From: a bacterium EF100-94H03 bin56
GTDB taxonomy: Bacteria; Pseudomonadota; Alphaproteobacteria; SP197
Assembly: GCA_002238685.1 (NCBI GenBank)
Contig: MPMV01000006.1
Coordinates: 1-64,000 of the forward strand
DNA: 64,000 nucleotides
Direction: 5' to 3'
The notes under the pieces were generated by a model. It had not been told where the DNA came from and did not search any database. It worked only from the letters and a program-made list of their open reading frames with translations. Shown here one piece after another: positions 36,018 through 45,407 of this stretch (position 1 is its first letter; every line of letters starts with the position of its first letter). Both the position numbers and the translations under genes were made by a program.

Positions 36018-37388
36018 ATGCCCCATACCGTCTGTCACGCGCCGTCGGCGATGCTGATCGACGGCTGGGCCGATGATGTCCTGATCACCATCGACGCCAA
36101 CGGGATGATCGAGGCTGTGGCCGCCGGCACGCCGGCACCGCCCGGATCGATTCGCCTTGCCGGGCCGGCCCTACCGGGGATGGCCAATCTACACAGCCAT
36201 GCCTTCCAGCGGGCCATGGCAGGACTGGGGGAAAGGGCGGCGCCGGGGACGACGGACAGTTTCTGGAGCTGGCGCGAGGCGATGTATCTCTTCCTCGCGC
36301 GCCTTGGGCCCGACGAGATCGGCGCCATCGCTGCCCTGCTCTACCTCGAGATGCTCAAGACCGGCTACACGGCGGTCGGCGAGTTTCACTACCTGCACCA
36401 CCAGCAGGACGGCACGCCCTACGATGACCCCGCCGAAGTCGCCTGGCGCCTCGTCGACGCCGCGCAACGCACCGGTATCGCGATGACACTGCTCCCGGTC
36501 CTCTACACCTTCGGCGGGTTCGGCGAAGCTCCTGCGGAACCGGGCCAGCGCCGGTTCGTCAATGACAGCGATGCCTACCTGCGGCTCATGCAGGCGCTTG
36601 GCCGAGCCCGCGACGGCGGAGTCAGGCTGGGAATCGCTCCTCATTCCCTGCGCGCCGTCGGCAGGACCGGACTGACGGAGGCGCTCGCCTTTGTTGACGA
36701 CAGCACACCCGTCCACATCCACATCGCCGAACAGCGGCGTGAAGTGGCGGAATGCCTCGCATGGTCGGGACGACGTCCGGTCGACTGGCTCCTTGAGAAT
36801 GTCCCTGTCGACAGGCGATGGTGCCTCGTCCACGCAACCCACGTGACGGCGGACGAGGTCGCGCGGATGGCGGCGAGCGGCGCCGTGGCCGGCCTGTGTC
36901 CGACGACCGAAGCGAACCTGGGCGACGGCATGTTTCCCCTGGGATCCTACATGAAGCGGCGCGGTGTCTTCGGAATAGGCTCCGACAGCCATGTGTCGAC
37001 GAGCCCGGTCGAGGAGTTGCGGTGGCTTGAGTATGTCCAGCGGCTCCGCCGCAGGCGCCGCTGCGTGGTCTCCACGCGGGACGTCCCTCACACAGGCGAG
37101 GCCCTGTGGCGGTCTGGCCTTGCCGGTGGCGCCCGGGCGCTCGGGCAGACGGCCGCCGGATTGCAGCCCGGCGCGCCGGCGGATGTCATTGTCCTGGATG
37201 CCGATCACCCGTCTCTCGTCGCCCGCAGACACGGCCAGGTACTCGACAGCTTCATCCTGTCCGGCAATGGCAACCCGGTTCGGGACGTGTTCGTCCGGGG
37301 CCGTCATGTCATCAACCGGGGCCGCCACGCCATGGAAGACCGGATCACCCGTGACTATGCGGCGGTGATGCGTGCGATGACGGGTTGA
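36018..37388 (+). CDS. hutF: Formimidoylglutamate deiminase
   Basis: Amidohydrolase of 456 residues that converts N-formimidoyl-L-glutamate to N-formyl-L-glutamate and ammonia, following HutI in the five-step histidine pathway. Motifs: ALPGMANLHSHAFQRAMAGL (metal HxH), GEFHYLHHQQDG, HIHIAEQRREVAEC, LVHATHVT, and IGSDSHVSTSPVEELRWLE with the catalytic Asp. GGAG upstream supports ATG 36018; the open frame before it is a leader without homology. Only hutI is nearby; hutH, hutU and hutG must lie elsewhere. Confidence 0.92.
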   Translation: MPHTVCHAPSAMLIDGWADDVLITIDANGMIEAVAAGTPAPPGSIRLAGPALPGMANLHSHAFQRAMAGLGERAAPGTTDSFWSWREAMYLFLARLGPDEIGAIAALLYLEMLKTGYTAVGEFHYLHHQQDGTPYDDPAEVAWRLVDAAQRTGIAMTLLPVLYTFGGFGEAPAEPGQRRFVNDSDAYLRLMQALGRARDGGVRLGIAPHSLRAVGRTGLTEALAFVDDSTPVHIHIAEQRREVAECLAWSGRRPVDWLLENVPVDRRWCLVHATHVTADEVARMAASGAVAGLCPTTEANLGDGMFPLGSYMKRRGVFGIGSDSHVSTSPVEELRWLEYVQRLRRRRRCVVSTRDVPHTGEALWRSGLAGGARALGQTAAGLQPGAPADVIVLDADHPSLVARRHGQVLDSFILSGNGNPVRDVFVRGRHVINRGRHAMEDRITRDYAAVMRAMTG

Positions 37389-37454
37389 GAACTCCGGTTT
37401 GCCCGCAGCCGCCGCATGGCCTATGAGCACAAGGCAGTGATGGGGCCGCGATCA

Positions 37455-38975
37455 ATGGCACGAATGTCACGAAGAGGTCGTCAGCGACGCACAAGGGGCG
37501 CCCGTGATCAGCCGGCCTGGCGCCCGCCGGTCAACCCATTCGCGCCCATGGAGGCGGTGTCCCGGGATGAGATCGCCTTCATCCAGGACCGGTCCCTTGC
37601 CGTTCTCGAGGAGATCGGCATTGAATTCCTGCACGAGCGGGCACGTGCAGTGTTCCATGACGCAGGCGCCGACGTGGACCGCGGCACGTCCAGAGTGCGC
37701 CTGCCCCGGCAGCTTGTCGCGCATGCCATGGCCTCTGCACCCCGCACCTTCAAGCTCCATGCCCGCAACCCGCAACGCTCGCTCACCATCGGAGGCAACC
37801 GGATTGCCTTCACGCCGGTTGCCAGCCCGCCCTTCGCACACGATCTCGAGCGGGGACGCCGCGAAGGCAACTTCAGGGACTTTTGTGATTTCCTGCGCCT
37901 GGCTCAGGGGCTCAACTGCCTGCACTTCTTCGGCGGCTACCCGGTCGAGCCGACCGACCTTCCCCCCGCCACCCGGCATCTCGACTGCCTCGCAGCCTTT
38001 GTCACGCTGACCGACCGGGCCTGGCACGCCTATTCGCTCGGCGCGGAACGAATCGACGATGCCCTCTCCATCATCTGTATCGCCAGAAACCTGTCGCGCC
38101 AGGAACTGAAGGAAGAGCCGAGCATCGTCACCGTGGTCAATGCCAACTCGCCATTGAGGTTCGACACTCCGATGCTCGATGGCATGCTGACCATGGCCGA
38201 ACACAACCAGCCGGTCATCGTCACCCCCTTTACACTGGCAGGCGCCATGGCGCCCGCCAGTGTGGCCGGAGCCGTCACCCAGCAGAATGCCGAGGCCCTT
38301 GCCGGCATGACGCTGGTGCAGCTTGTCAACCCGGGAGCTCCGGTGGTCTACGGTGGTTTCACCAGCAATGTGGACATGAAGACGGGCGCCCCCGCTTTCG
38401 GCACACCCGAATACGCCCGGGCGACGATGATCGGTGGCCAGCTCGCGCGTCTCAATGGCGTTCCCTACCGTTCGAGCAATGCCAACGCCTCCACGTCGGT
38501 CGATGCCCAGGCCGCCTATGAAAGCCAGATTTCCCTGTGGAGTGCCGTGATGAGCCACGCCAACATCGTGCTGCACGGAGCCGGGTGGCTTGAGGGCGGA
38601 CTGGTCGCCAGCTTCGAGAAGATGGTGATCGACGCTGATACCATCGAGATGATCTGCCAGGTTCTGGAGCCTGTGGAGGTGACCGACGAGGAGATCGGCA
38701 TGACGGCCATGGCGGAGGTCGGCCCGGGCGGGCACTTCTTCGGCACCGGCCACACCCTCGAGCGCTACGAGACGGCCTTCCACGAACCGATGGTGTCGGA
38801 CTGGAGGAGTTTCGAGAGCTGGAACGATGCCGGTGGCATCGACGCAACCGGACGCGCCTCAGTCCTTGCCCGCACGCTCATCGACTCCTGGGAAGCGCCT
38901 GCGCTTTGCACCGACATTGCAGCGGAACTCGACGACTTCGTCACCCGCCGCAAGGCCGAGATCCTGCGCGGGTGA
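37455..38975 (+). CDS. MttB-family methyltransferase, non-pyrrolysine (paralog 1)
   Basis: Protein of about 506 residues of the trimethylamine-methyltransferase superfamily (COG5598). Pyrrolysine-containing MttB demethylates trimethylamine; members without it (MtgB type) use glycine betaine or other quaternary amines. The frame crosses the usual pyrrolysine region without a UAG (block YRSSNANASTSVDAQAAYES). Other blocks: NPFAPMEAVSRDEIAFIQDR, FFGGYPVEPTDLP, VYGGFTSNVDMKTGAPAFGT and EVGPGGHFFGTGHTLERYE. ATG 37455 aligns with the start of the next gene; upstream ATGs exist at 37416 and 37440. No corrinoid protein gene lies nearby, so the methyl acceptor is encoded elsewhere. Confidence 0.88.
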   Translation: MARMSRRGRQRRTRGARDQPAWRPPVNPFAPMEAVSRDEIAFIQDRSLAVLEEIGIEFLHERARAVFHDAGADVDRGTSRVRLPRQLVAHAMASAPRTFKLHARNPQRSLTIGGNRIAFTPVASPPFAHDLERGRREGNFRDFCDFLRLAQGLNCLHFFGGYPVEPTDLPPATRHLDCLAAFVTLTDRAWHAYSLGAERIDDALSIICIARNLSRQELKEEPSIVTVVNANSPLRFDTPMLDGMLTMAEHNQPVIVTPFTLAGAMAPASVAGAVTQQNAEALAGMTLVQLVNPGAPVVYGGFTSNVDMKTGAPAFGTPEYARATMIGGQLARLNGVPYRSSNANASTSVDAQAAYESQISLWSAVMSHANIVLHGAGWLEGGLVASFEKMVIDADTIEMICQVLEPVEVTDEEIGMTAMAEVGPGGHFFGTGHTLERYETAFHEPMVSDWRSFESWNDAGGIDATGRASVLARTLIDSWEAPALCTDIAAELDDFVTRRKAEILRG

Positions 38976-39083
38976 CAGGTGACCGACAACCAGGGGCCCC
39001 CTGGCGTCGCGGGTGCCTTGTCACCGGGTGGGGACTGCTTCCATAGTGGGGGCATGAAGGGCTGTTCCTGAGGGGAGCGATTC

Positions 39084-40619
39084 ATGGCACGCCGTACCCG
39101 GTCCCGCCGCAGGAGCAGTGAACGGTCACGCTCGGCCGCACCCCGCCAGCTTCCCTGGCGCGAGGTGCACAATCCCTTTCCCCCTCTCGACATTCTCTCG
39201 GCGGACCAGATCGAACATGTCCACGGCGCTTCCCTCGACGTTCTCGAGGAACTCGGCATGGAGATTCTGGGCGGGGATGCGCGGCAGCTCTACCGCGAGG
39301 CCGGCGCCGATGTCGATGAAAGCTCCATGCGTGTGCGGTTCGACCGCGGTCTCATCGAGGAGGCGATGGCGACGGTGCCGCCTGAGTTCACCCTCCACAG
39401 CCGGATCGCGGAGCGCTCCATCACGCTTGGAGGCAACCATATCGTCACCACGGCGGTGTCGAGCCCTCCGAACGTCTCCGACCTCGACAACGGCCGGCGT
39501 CCCGGCTGCTTTGAGGACTTCCGCAACCTGGTGAGGGTGGCCGCCAGTCTCAACTCCATACACTTCTTCGCCGGCTATCCCGTCGAGCCCATCGATCTGC
39601 CGGTGCCCACCAGGCATCTTGACTGCTACATGACCTTCATCACCGAGACCGACCGTGTCTGGCGTACCTATGCGCTGGGTGCCGAACGCAGCCGTGACGG
39701 CATCGAGATGAACCGCATTGCGCGGGGCATCGACGTGGACGAGATGATCGCCCGGCCGGGCCTCATCACGCTCATCAACACCAATTCGCCATTGCGCCTC
39801 GACGAACCCATGAGCCAGGGCCTCATCGAAATGGCCCGCGCCGGTCAGGCGGTCGCCATCACACCGTTTACACTGCAGGGCGCCATGGCGCCCTCCACCC
39901 TTGCCGGGGCCCTCGTGCAGCAGAATGCCGAGGCCCTGGCCGCCCTGGCGCTGATTCAGATCGTCAGGCCAGGCACACCATCCGTCTATGGCGGATTCAC
40001 CAGCAACGTCGACATGAAGTCGGGAGCACCGGCCTTCGGCACCCCGGAATATGTCAGGGCGACCCTTGCCAGCGGACAGCTGGCGCGCCGCTACAACATG
40101 CCTTTCAGGACCAGCAACGTCAGCGCTTCCAACGCGGTCGACGCCCAGGCCGCCTACGAGAGCGGCATGTCACTGTGGGCGGCCTTCCTCGCTCACGGCA
40201 ACCTCATCCATCACGGCGCCGGCTGGATGGAGGGTGGCCTGGTGGCCAGTTTCGAAAAGATGATCGTTGATGCCGAATTGATCCAGGGCATGTTCGAGAT
40301 CATGGAGCCGATTGTCGTCAACGACGCCGAAATCGGCATGGAGGCGATGGCGGACGTCGGCCCGGGTGGGCACTTCTTCGGTACCGGCCACACCCTGGAG
40401 CGCTACCAGACCGCCTTCTACGCACCGCTTCTCTCGGACTGGCGCAACTTCGAGACCTGGGTCGAGGCGGGAAGCCCCGACGCCAGCCGGCGCGCCAACC
40501 GCATCTGGAAACAGCTTCTGGCGGAATTCCAGGAGCCGCCTCTCGATCCGGCGATCCGCGAGGAACTCGAGGACTATGTCGCCCGCCGCAAGGCCGAAGG
40601 CGGCGTCCACGACAACTGA
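39084..40619 (+). CDS. MttB-family methyltransferase, non-pyrrolysine (paralog 2)
   Basis: Protein of 511 residues, a tandem paralog of the preceding gene with the same blocks throughout (NPFPPLDILSADQIEHVHG, FFAGYPVEPIDLP, VYGGFTSNVDMKSGAPAFGT, FRTSNVSASNAVDAQAAYES, DVGPGGHFFGTGHTLERYQ). Again no in-frame UAG at the pyrrolysine position. GGGGAG six bases before ATG supports the start. The two copies differ at many positions, so the duplication is old and substrates may have diverged. About 108 bases separate the genes. The operon of oxidative enzymes on the other strand converges on it. Confidence 0.88.
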   Translation: MARRTRSRRRSSERSRSAAPRQLPWREVHNPFPPLDILSADQIEHVHGASLDVLEELGMEILGGDARQLYREAGADVDESSMRVRFDRGLIEEAMATVPPEFTLHSRIAERSITLGGNHIVTTAVSSPPNVSDLDNGRRPGCFEDFRNLVRVAASLNSIHFFAGYPVEPIDLPVPTRHLDCYMTFITETDRVWRTYALGAERSRDGIEMNRIARGIDVDEMIARPGLITLINTNSPLRLDEPMSQGLIEMARAGQAVAITPFTLQGAMAPSTLAGALVQQNAEALAALALIQIVRPGTPSVYGGFTSNVDMKSGAPAFGTPEYVRATLASGQLARRYNMPFRTSNVSASNAVDAQAAYESGMSLWAAFLAHGNLIHHGAGWMEGGLVASFEKMIVDAELIQGMFEIMEPIVVNDAEIGMEAMADVGPGGHFFGTGHTLERYQTAFYAPLLSDWRNFETWVEAGSPDASRRANRIWKQLLAEFQEPPLDPAIREELEDYVARRKAEGGVHDN

Positions 40620-40623
40620 ACCG

Positions 40624-41787
40624 TCACGCGCCGCGGAGTTCCCCCGTCGCCCGGGAGGCGGAAAGACCATCGAGGCGGGGTGTCCCGGCCTGCATCATCG
40701 CCTGTCTCAGGTCTGCGTGGATGATGCGGATGGCATGGTCGACGCAGGCCTCTCCGCCGGCCGCAACCGCGTAGGCAAAGGCCCGGCCCATGAGAACGAA
40801 GTTGGCGCCACAGGCGATCATGCGGGCAACATCGATGCCTGAGCGCACACCGCCGTCGGCCAGCAGGGGGTAGTCGGCACCAACGGCCCTGCGGATGGCC
40901 GGCAGCACCTCGACCGGAGTGGGGGCCGCATCGAACTGGCGGCCGCCATGGTTGGAGACGGCCACGGCATCAACGCCCATGTCACGCATCCTCACGGCAT
41001 CATCGGGATCGAGGAGTCCCTTGACGATCATGGGACCCTTCCAGCGTTCGCGCAGGCGTTCGAGCTTTCCGGCGGTCACCCGGCCATCCACCATGCTCGC
41101 CAGGTGCTCTCCCCTTTGCGCCAACGGGAGGCCTTTCGTCATGTAGTTCTCAAGCGTGCGGAATCGGGGGATTCCGGCGCGCAGCATGGCCAGAGCCCAG
41201 GCAGGACGGGCCATGATGTCCATGAGCGTCGTGCGATCGAACCGCGGGGGCACGGAAAGGCCGCTGGCAATGTCGCGTTCGCGCCGGGTGCGGGTGGGGA
41301 CGTCGACCGTCACGACAAGTACCGAGACGCCGGCGGCTTCAGCCCGGTCCACGATGTCGTTCTCGATTGCGGGGTCCGCGGTGCAGTAGAGCTGGAACCA
41401 GAGACTGCTCCCGGCTATGGCGGCGATCTCCTCGACGGACATGGTGGCGAAGCTGCTCAGGCACACGGGCAGGCCATGGCCGGCGGCGGCGCGCGCGATC
41501 AGCGCCGGAGCGTTCGGCCAGATCAGCCCCGTCAACCCCAGCGGGGCGGGGGCAAAGGGAAGCGGCCAGGTGCGGCCGAACAGCGTGACGGAGAGATCCG
41601 GTTCGAATGCCTCGTCAACGATCGCACGAGGTGCGAGAACGACCCTGCGCAGGGCATCCATGTTGGCCGCAAGGCAGACTTCCCTGTCGATTCCTCCCTC
41701 CAGATAGCCAAGGGCAAAGCGCGGCACCCGGCGGGCCGCGCCCTCCTGCATCGCATGAATTGAAGGGAACCGCCTGTTGAGTGTCAT
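40624..41787 (-). CDS. FMN-dependent alpha-hydroxy-acid oxidase/dehydrogenase
   Basis: Protein of 387 residues of the LldD/glycolate-oxidase family, which oxidises 2-hydroxy acids to 2-oxo acids. Motifs: LPFAPAPLGLTGLIWPNAPA (FMN site), LWFQLYCTADPAI, VTVDVPTRTRRERDIASGL, MIVKGLLDPDDA, the active-site His in AVSNHGGRQFDAAPTPVEVL, and LLADGGVRSGIDVARMIACG. It is the last of three coupled genes: its ATG overlaps the GMC gene stop as ATGA. Lactate, glycolate, mandelate or a betaine-derived hydroxy acid are possible substrates. Confidence 0.9.
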   Translation of the reverse strand: MTLNRRFPSIHAMQEGAARRVPRFALGYLEGGIDREVCLAANMDALRRVVLAPRAIVDEAFEPDLSVTLFGRTWPLPFAPAPLGLTGLIWPNAPALIARAAAGHGLPVCLSSFATMSVEEIAAIAGSSLWFQLYCTADPAIENDIVDRAEAAGVSVLVVTVDVPTRTRRERDIASGLSVPPRFDRTTLMDIMARPAWALAMLRAGIPRFRTLENYMTKGLPLAQRGEHLASMVDGRVTAGKLERLRERWKGPMIVKGLLDPDDAVRMRDMGVDAVAVSNHGGRQFDAAPTPVEVLPAIRRAVGADYPLLADGGVRSGIDVARMIACGANFVLMGRAFAYAVAAGGEACVDHAIRIIHADLRQAMMQAGTPRLDGLSASRATGELRGA

Positions 41788-43388
41788 GGGGCGTTGCGCT
41801 CGCCGGTGATGAGATCGCTTGCCTTCTCGCCAATCATGATTGCCGGGGCGTGGGTGTTGCCGCTGGTGACACGAGGCATGATCGAGTTGTCGGCTATGCG
41901 AAGACCGTCGAGTCCCAGCAACCTGAGATCGGGACCGACCACGGAACGCGGATCACCAGGCGCGCCCATGCGGCAGGTGCCGGCGAGATGGTGAGTGATG
42001 CCGATACTCCCGCTCACCCACCGGTCGAGGTCGGCTGGCGACGTCACTGTGGCACCTGGGTCGATCTCGCGTCCCCGCAAGCCGTCGAATGCCGGCTGCG
42101 ACACGATGTCCCGGATCATGCCGGTGCCGGCACGGAATGTTTCGCGATCGCGCTCTTCGGCGAGAAAGTTGAAGCTGAACCGTGGCAGGGCCTGCGGGTC
42201 GGCCGAACGCAACCTCACGGTTCCACGGCTCTTGATGCCTACGAGTTCCGTGTAGACCCCGAAACCGTCGGCCAGCGCGTCGGCATAGGTCATGCCCACC
42301 AGCATGGGCGTGAAGGTCATCTGGATATCGGGCCACGGCGCATCGTTGCCGGATCGCAGGAAGCAGCCGACGTCCATGTGGTTGGTGGAGGCGACACCCT
42401 TGCGGTCGACAAGCCATCGCACGCCTGCCAGCCAATTCTTCGGCGGCCGTGTCCATGACGCCAGTTTTTCCGCTTTCCTGGCGGTGTAGCCGCAGCGGAT
42501 GGTCGGGTGCGTGTGGAGGTTGGCGCCGACACCCGGAAGCTCGTGGCGCACTTCGATTCCGTACGGTGCGAGTGCGCCGGGATCACCGATACCCGAAAGC
42601 ATGAGCAGCTGCGGTGAACCGATGGCTCCGGCACAGAGAAGGATCTCCCTGGTCGCGTGAACCGTCTCGTGGCGTCCGCCACTCCTGACGACCACACCGG
42701 TGACCCGGGCCGCCTCGACGACGAGACGATCGACGGGGGTATCGCAGCGGATGACAAGATTGGGGCGACCGATGCAGGGCCTCAGATACTCTGTCCACAC
42801 ATCGCTCCTCTCGCCACCGCGCGTGTTGCGATGCAGGACGGCGATCCCCTCCTGATCCGGTCCGTTGTAGTTGTCGTTGAAGGCAAGGCCGGCCTCGACC
42901 CCTGCCTCGAGAAAGGCTTCGTTGAACATCGAGGATTGGGGATTGCCGCGCGACACGGCGATGGGACCCGATAGCCCCATGTGGGGATCGGTGGAATCGT
43001 CGAAGCTCTCCACGCGCCGGAAAATGGGCTCGACATCCCGCCATGACCAGCCGACCGCCCCGTCCGCCGCCCAGCTGTCAAAGACACCGGGCGCGCCCCT
43101 CACCCACAGCAAGGCGTTGATCGAGGAGGATCCTCCAAGACCCTTGCCCATCTTGTAGGGATAGGATCTGCCGGCGGCCAACTCTTCCGGTTCGGACCTG
43201 TAGTCCCAGTGGTAGCGGCCCGACTGATAGAGAGACAGGACGCCCGCCGGAACGCGGTGCATCAGGGACCGGCGGCCGGTGCCGGCCTCGAGCACGAGAA
43301 CGCGGACCGCCGGATCTTCCGTCAAACGCGCCGCGAGTACCGAGCCCGCCGTCCCGCCGCCGGCGATGATGTAATCGAAGTCCGTCAT
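41784..43388 (-). CDS. GMC-family FAD oxidoreductase (choline dehydrogenase-like)
   Basis: Protein of 534 residues. N-terminal FAD-binding motif YIIAGGGTAGSVLAARL, the GMC signature YPYKMGKGLGGSSSINALLWVRG (residues about 80-100), GAIGSPQLLMLSGIGDP, and a C-terminal HHLAGTCRMG with catalytic His and NTHAPAIMIGEKASDLI. Best matches would be BetA-like choline and alcohol dehydrogenases. The ATG at 43388 overlaps the TGA of the ThDP enzyme gene (TGATG), and its own stop overlaps the next start, so the three genes form one coupled unit. Confidence 0.9.
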   Translation of the reverse strand: MTDFDYIIAGGGTAGSVLAARLTEDPAVRVLVLEAGTGRRSLMHRVPAGVLSLYQSGRYHWDYRSEPEELAAGRSYPYKMGKGLGGSSSINALLWVRGAPGVFDSWAADGAVGWSWRDVEPIFRRVESFDDSTDPHMGLSGPIAVSRGNPQSSMFNEAFLEAGVEAGLAFNDNYNGPDQEGIAVLHRNTRGGERSDVWTEYLRPCIGRPNLVIRCDTPVDRLVVEAARVTGVVVRSGGRHETVHATREILLCAGAIGSPQLLMLSGIGDPGALAPYGIEVRHELPGVGANLHTHPTIRCGYTARKAEKLASWTRPPKNWLAGVRWLVDRKGVASTNHMDVGCFLRSGNDAPWPDIQMTFTPMLVGMTYADALADGFGVYTELVGIKSRGTVRLRSADPQALPRFSFNFLAEERDRETFRAGTGMIRDIVSQPAFDGLRGREIDPGATVTSPADLDRWVSGSIGITHHLAGTCRMGAPGDPRSVVGPDLRLLGLDGLRIADNSIMPRVTSGNTHAPAIMIGEKASDLITGERNAP

Positions 43389-45025
43389 CAACCTTCCACG
43401 GGGTCATCCGCAAAGTGTTTCTCTTCGGAACTGATGACCTCGATCAGCGCCGGACGGTCGGTCAGGGCCAAAGCCCGTTCGAGAGCCGGCACGAAGTCGC
43501 CAGGCGCGCTCACGCGTTCGGCGTGCGCGCCGAGAGCCGCTGCCACATCCGCATAGTCCCCACCCAGTTGATGAATGCGATAGTCGCGTGCCGCCACGGG
43601 ATGGTGGTCGACGTAGCCACCCATAACCGCGTTCTTCAGAACAATCGTGATCGTGGCGAGGCGGTTGCGCACGGAGGTCTCGAGATCCATGCCCACCATG
43701 CCGATCGCCGCATCGCCCATGATGTTGATGCAGTGATGATGAGGCCGCGCCAGACGCGCGCCCTGCACAAGACCGAGACCGAGGCCGAGCTGTGTCGTCT
43801 TGCCCCAGCCGATGTACCCGTGGGGCACGAGCGTTTCATAGAAGGCCGTCATCTGGTCGCGCGGCGAACCTGCATCATGGGTGACGATGGTCGTTTCGCG
43901 ATCGACCGTCATCATGAGGTCATGAATGATGCGATAGGGACTGATGGGGACCTCGTCGGACTGCAGCCGCGGCTGCCAGGAATCCATGAAGGCCTTGCGG
44001 CGGCCGGCCACCTCGCCGGCCACTGAATCGCGCCGGGCGCCGGGATCCTTTCCGAGAATCTCCACCATGCGCTCCAGGGTCGCACGGGCATCTCCGATGA
44101 TGCCGATGTCGACCGGATAGTCCTTGGATACATCGCCTTCCCAGTTCGTCAGCTGGATGAAGCAGCGATGGCGGGTCGGGAACGGCGTGATGTATTCCGA
44201 CCGCGTGAAGCTCGTGCCGAGACCGAGGACAAGGTCGGACTTTGAAAGGAAATGCGCCGCCTCGCCGCGCCGGGTGCGGCCCGCACATCCCAGGGAAAGC
44301 GGGTGGTTCTCCGGAAAGGCGCTCTTGCCGTTCAGTGTGGTGAGAACCGGAATTCCGGTGCTTTCGGCAAACGCTGTCAACGCCTGCGATGCACCGGCGT
44401 AGAGAATGCCCTGACCCGCCACGATGACAGGTGACGAAGCCTTCCGCAGACAGGCGAGGACTTCGCGGATCTCGGCATCGGCGGCCACGGGCCGCGATGC
44501 CTTCTGGGGGCGGTAGCTCTCCTCGAGACGGGGATCGACCGTCGTGTTGGCCACATCCTTTGGCACCTCGAGAACCACCGGCCCGGGACGGCCGTTGCGC
44601 AGCATGGCAAAGGCGTTCTGCATCATCTGCGGAATACGCTCCACATCCGGCACCATGGCGCACCACTTCGCGACATGCTGCATGCTCTGGCTGGCCTGGA
44701 AGTGGGAATCGAGCGGCTGCCTCATGCGGTCGTATCCGAAGGGGATGTGGAGCACCGGCACGTTGTCGGCATGGCACTGGGCGACGGCGCCGAAGGCATT
44801 CTCCGATCCGGGCCCGTACTGCACGGTTGTGCAGGCGATCCTGCGGCCTCCCGTCACGCGGGCATAGCCGTCGGCAATGTGAAGGGCCTGGCGTTCCTGG
44901 CGCACGATGACGGGCCGGATGCCCACCTTGGCCGCGGAATCGATGAGGTCGCTGTGCGGAAAGGCGGGAAGAATGTCGACTCCTTCCCTGGCGAGGATGC
45001 GGGCAACGAGATCGGCGCCATTCAT
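43388..45025 (-). CDS. Thiamine diphosphate-dependent enzyme, acetolactate synthase-like
   Basis: Protein of 545 residues with the three-domain ThDP fold. The catalytic Glu lies in VIVRQERQALHIADGYAR (about 49), the ThDP motif is GDAAIGMVGMDLETSVRN followed by LKNAVMGGY, and the middle domain has SSPVIVAGQGILYAG. Acetolactate synthase, sulfoacetaldehyde acetyltransferase, oxalyl-CoA decarboxylase and benzoylformate decarboxylase share this plan. It heads a coupled operon with GMC and FMN oxidases, which favours a catabolic carboligase or decarboxylase. GGGAG nine bases upstream of 45025 supports the start. There is no small regulatory subunit. Confidence 0.85.
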   Translation of the reverse strand: MNGADLVARILAREGVDILPAFPHSDLIDSAAKVGIRPVIVRQERQALHIADGYARVTGGRRIACTTVQYGPGSENAFGAVAQCHADNVPVLHIPFGYDRMRQPLDSHFQASQSMQHVAKWCAMVPDVERIPQMMQNAFAMLRNGRPGPVVLEVPKDVANTTVDPRLEESYRPQKASRPVAADAEIREVLACLRKASSPVIVAGQGILYAGASQALTAFAESTGIPVLTTLNGKSAFPENHPLSLGCAGRTRRGEAAHFLSKSDLVLGLGTSFTRSEYITPFPTRHRCFIQLTNWEGDVSKDYPVDIGIIGDARATLERMVEILGKDPGARRDSVAGEVAGRRKAFMDSWQPRLQSDEVPISPYRIIHDLMMTVDRETTIVTHDAGSPRDQMTAFYETLVPHGYIGWGKTTQLGLGLGLVQGARLARPHHHCINIMGDAAIGMVGMDLETSVRNRLATITIVLKNAVMGGYVDHHPVAARDYRIHQLGGDYADVAAALGAHAERVSAPGDFVPALERALALTDRPALIEVISSEEKHFADDPVEG

Positions 45026-45146
45026 CGTGACACACTCCCGGATGAGACGGTTTGCGACCCTACGGGTGTTGCGGGAGGGCCGCAATCAGGTTGCGGTCAT
45101 CATTGACCCTTGCCGGCACTTCGCATAAACATCGATCGAAACCTGA

Positions 45147-45222
45147 TCCGCGATAGCTCAGTTGGTAGAGCAAGTGGCTGTTAACCACTGGGTCGCAGGT
45201 TCGAGTCCTGCTCGCGGAGCCA
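45147..45222 (+). tRNA. tRNA-Asn (GTT), CCA encoded
   Basis: Cloverleaf readable by eye: acceptor TCCGCGA pairs with TCGCGGA, D-arm AGCTCAGTTGGTAGAGC, anticodon loop CTGTTAA with GTT at 45180-45182 on a GTGG/CCAC stem, T-arm GCAGG TTCGAGT CCTGC, discriminator G and encoded CCA at 45220-45222. A 53-bp palindromic repeat begins four bases later. Confidence 0.97.
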
Positions 45223-45225
45223 TTT

Positions 45226-45278
45226 GTCGGGGGGCCGTCAGCCGGCGACCGGGATGTCGCCAGGCGACGGCCCTTCCG
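45226..45278. repeat. 53-bp palindromic repeat, copy 1
   Basis: Identical over 53 bases to 46280-46332. It can fold as an outer stem GGGCCGTC/GACGGCCC with an inner stem GGCGAC/GTCGCC, as in REP-type elements. It follows the tRNA-Asn 3' end by three bases. Confidence 0.9.
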
Positions 45279-45407
45279 GTGTTCATCCCCGCTGCAGCCA
45301 CCGCGCATGGCGTTGGACGGGAGTGTTCAATCGCCTGCAACGGGCCTGCACAAGAGCCATCGTCTTCGATGGGACCCTCCGGGCCGATCCGCACATCGTT
45401 GATCGAA

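Noticed and set aside
37455-40619. Pyrrolysine-type trimethylamine methyltransferase
   Set aside because: Both frames are open through the pyrrolysine position with no UAG codon, so they belong to the non-pyrrolysine group.
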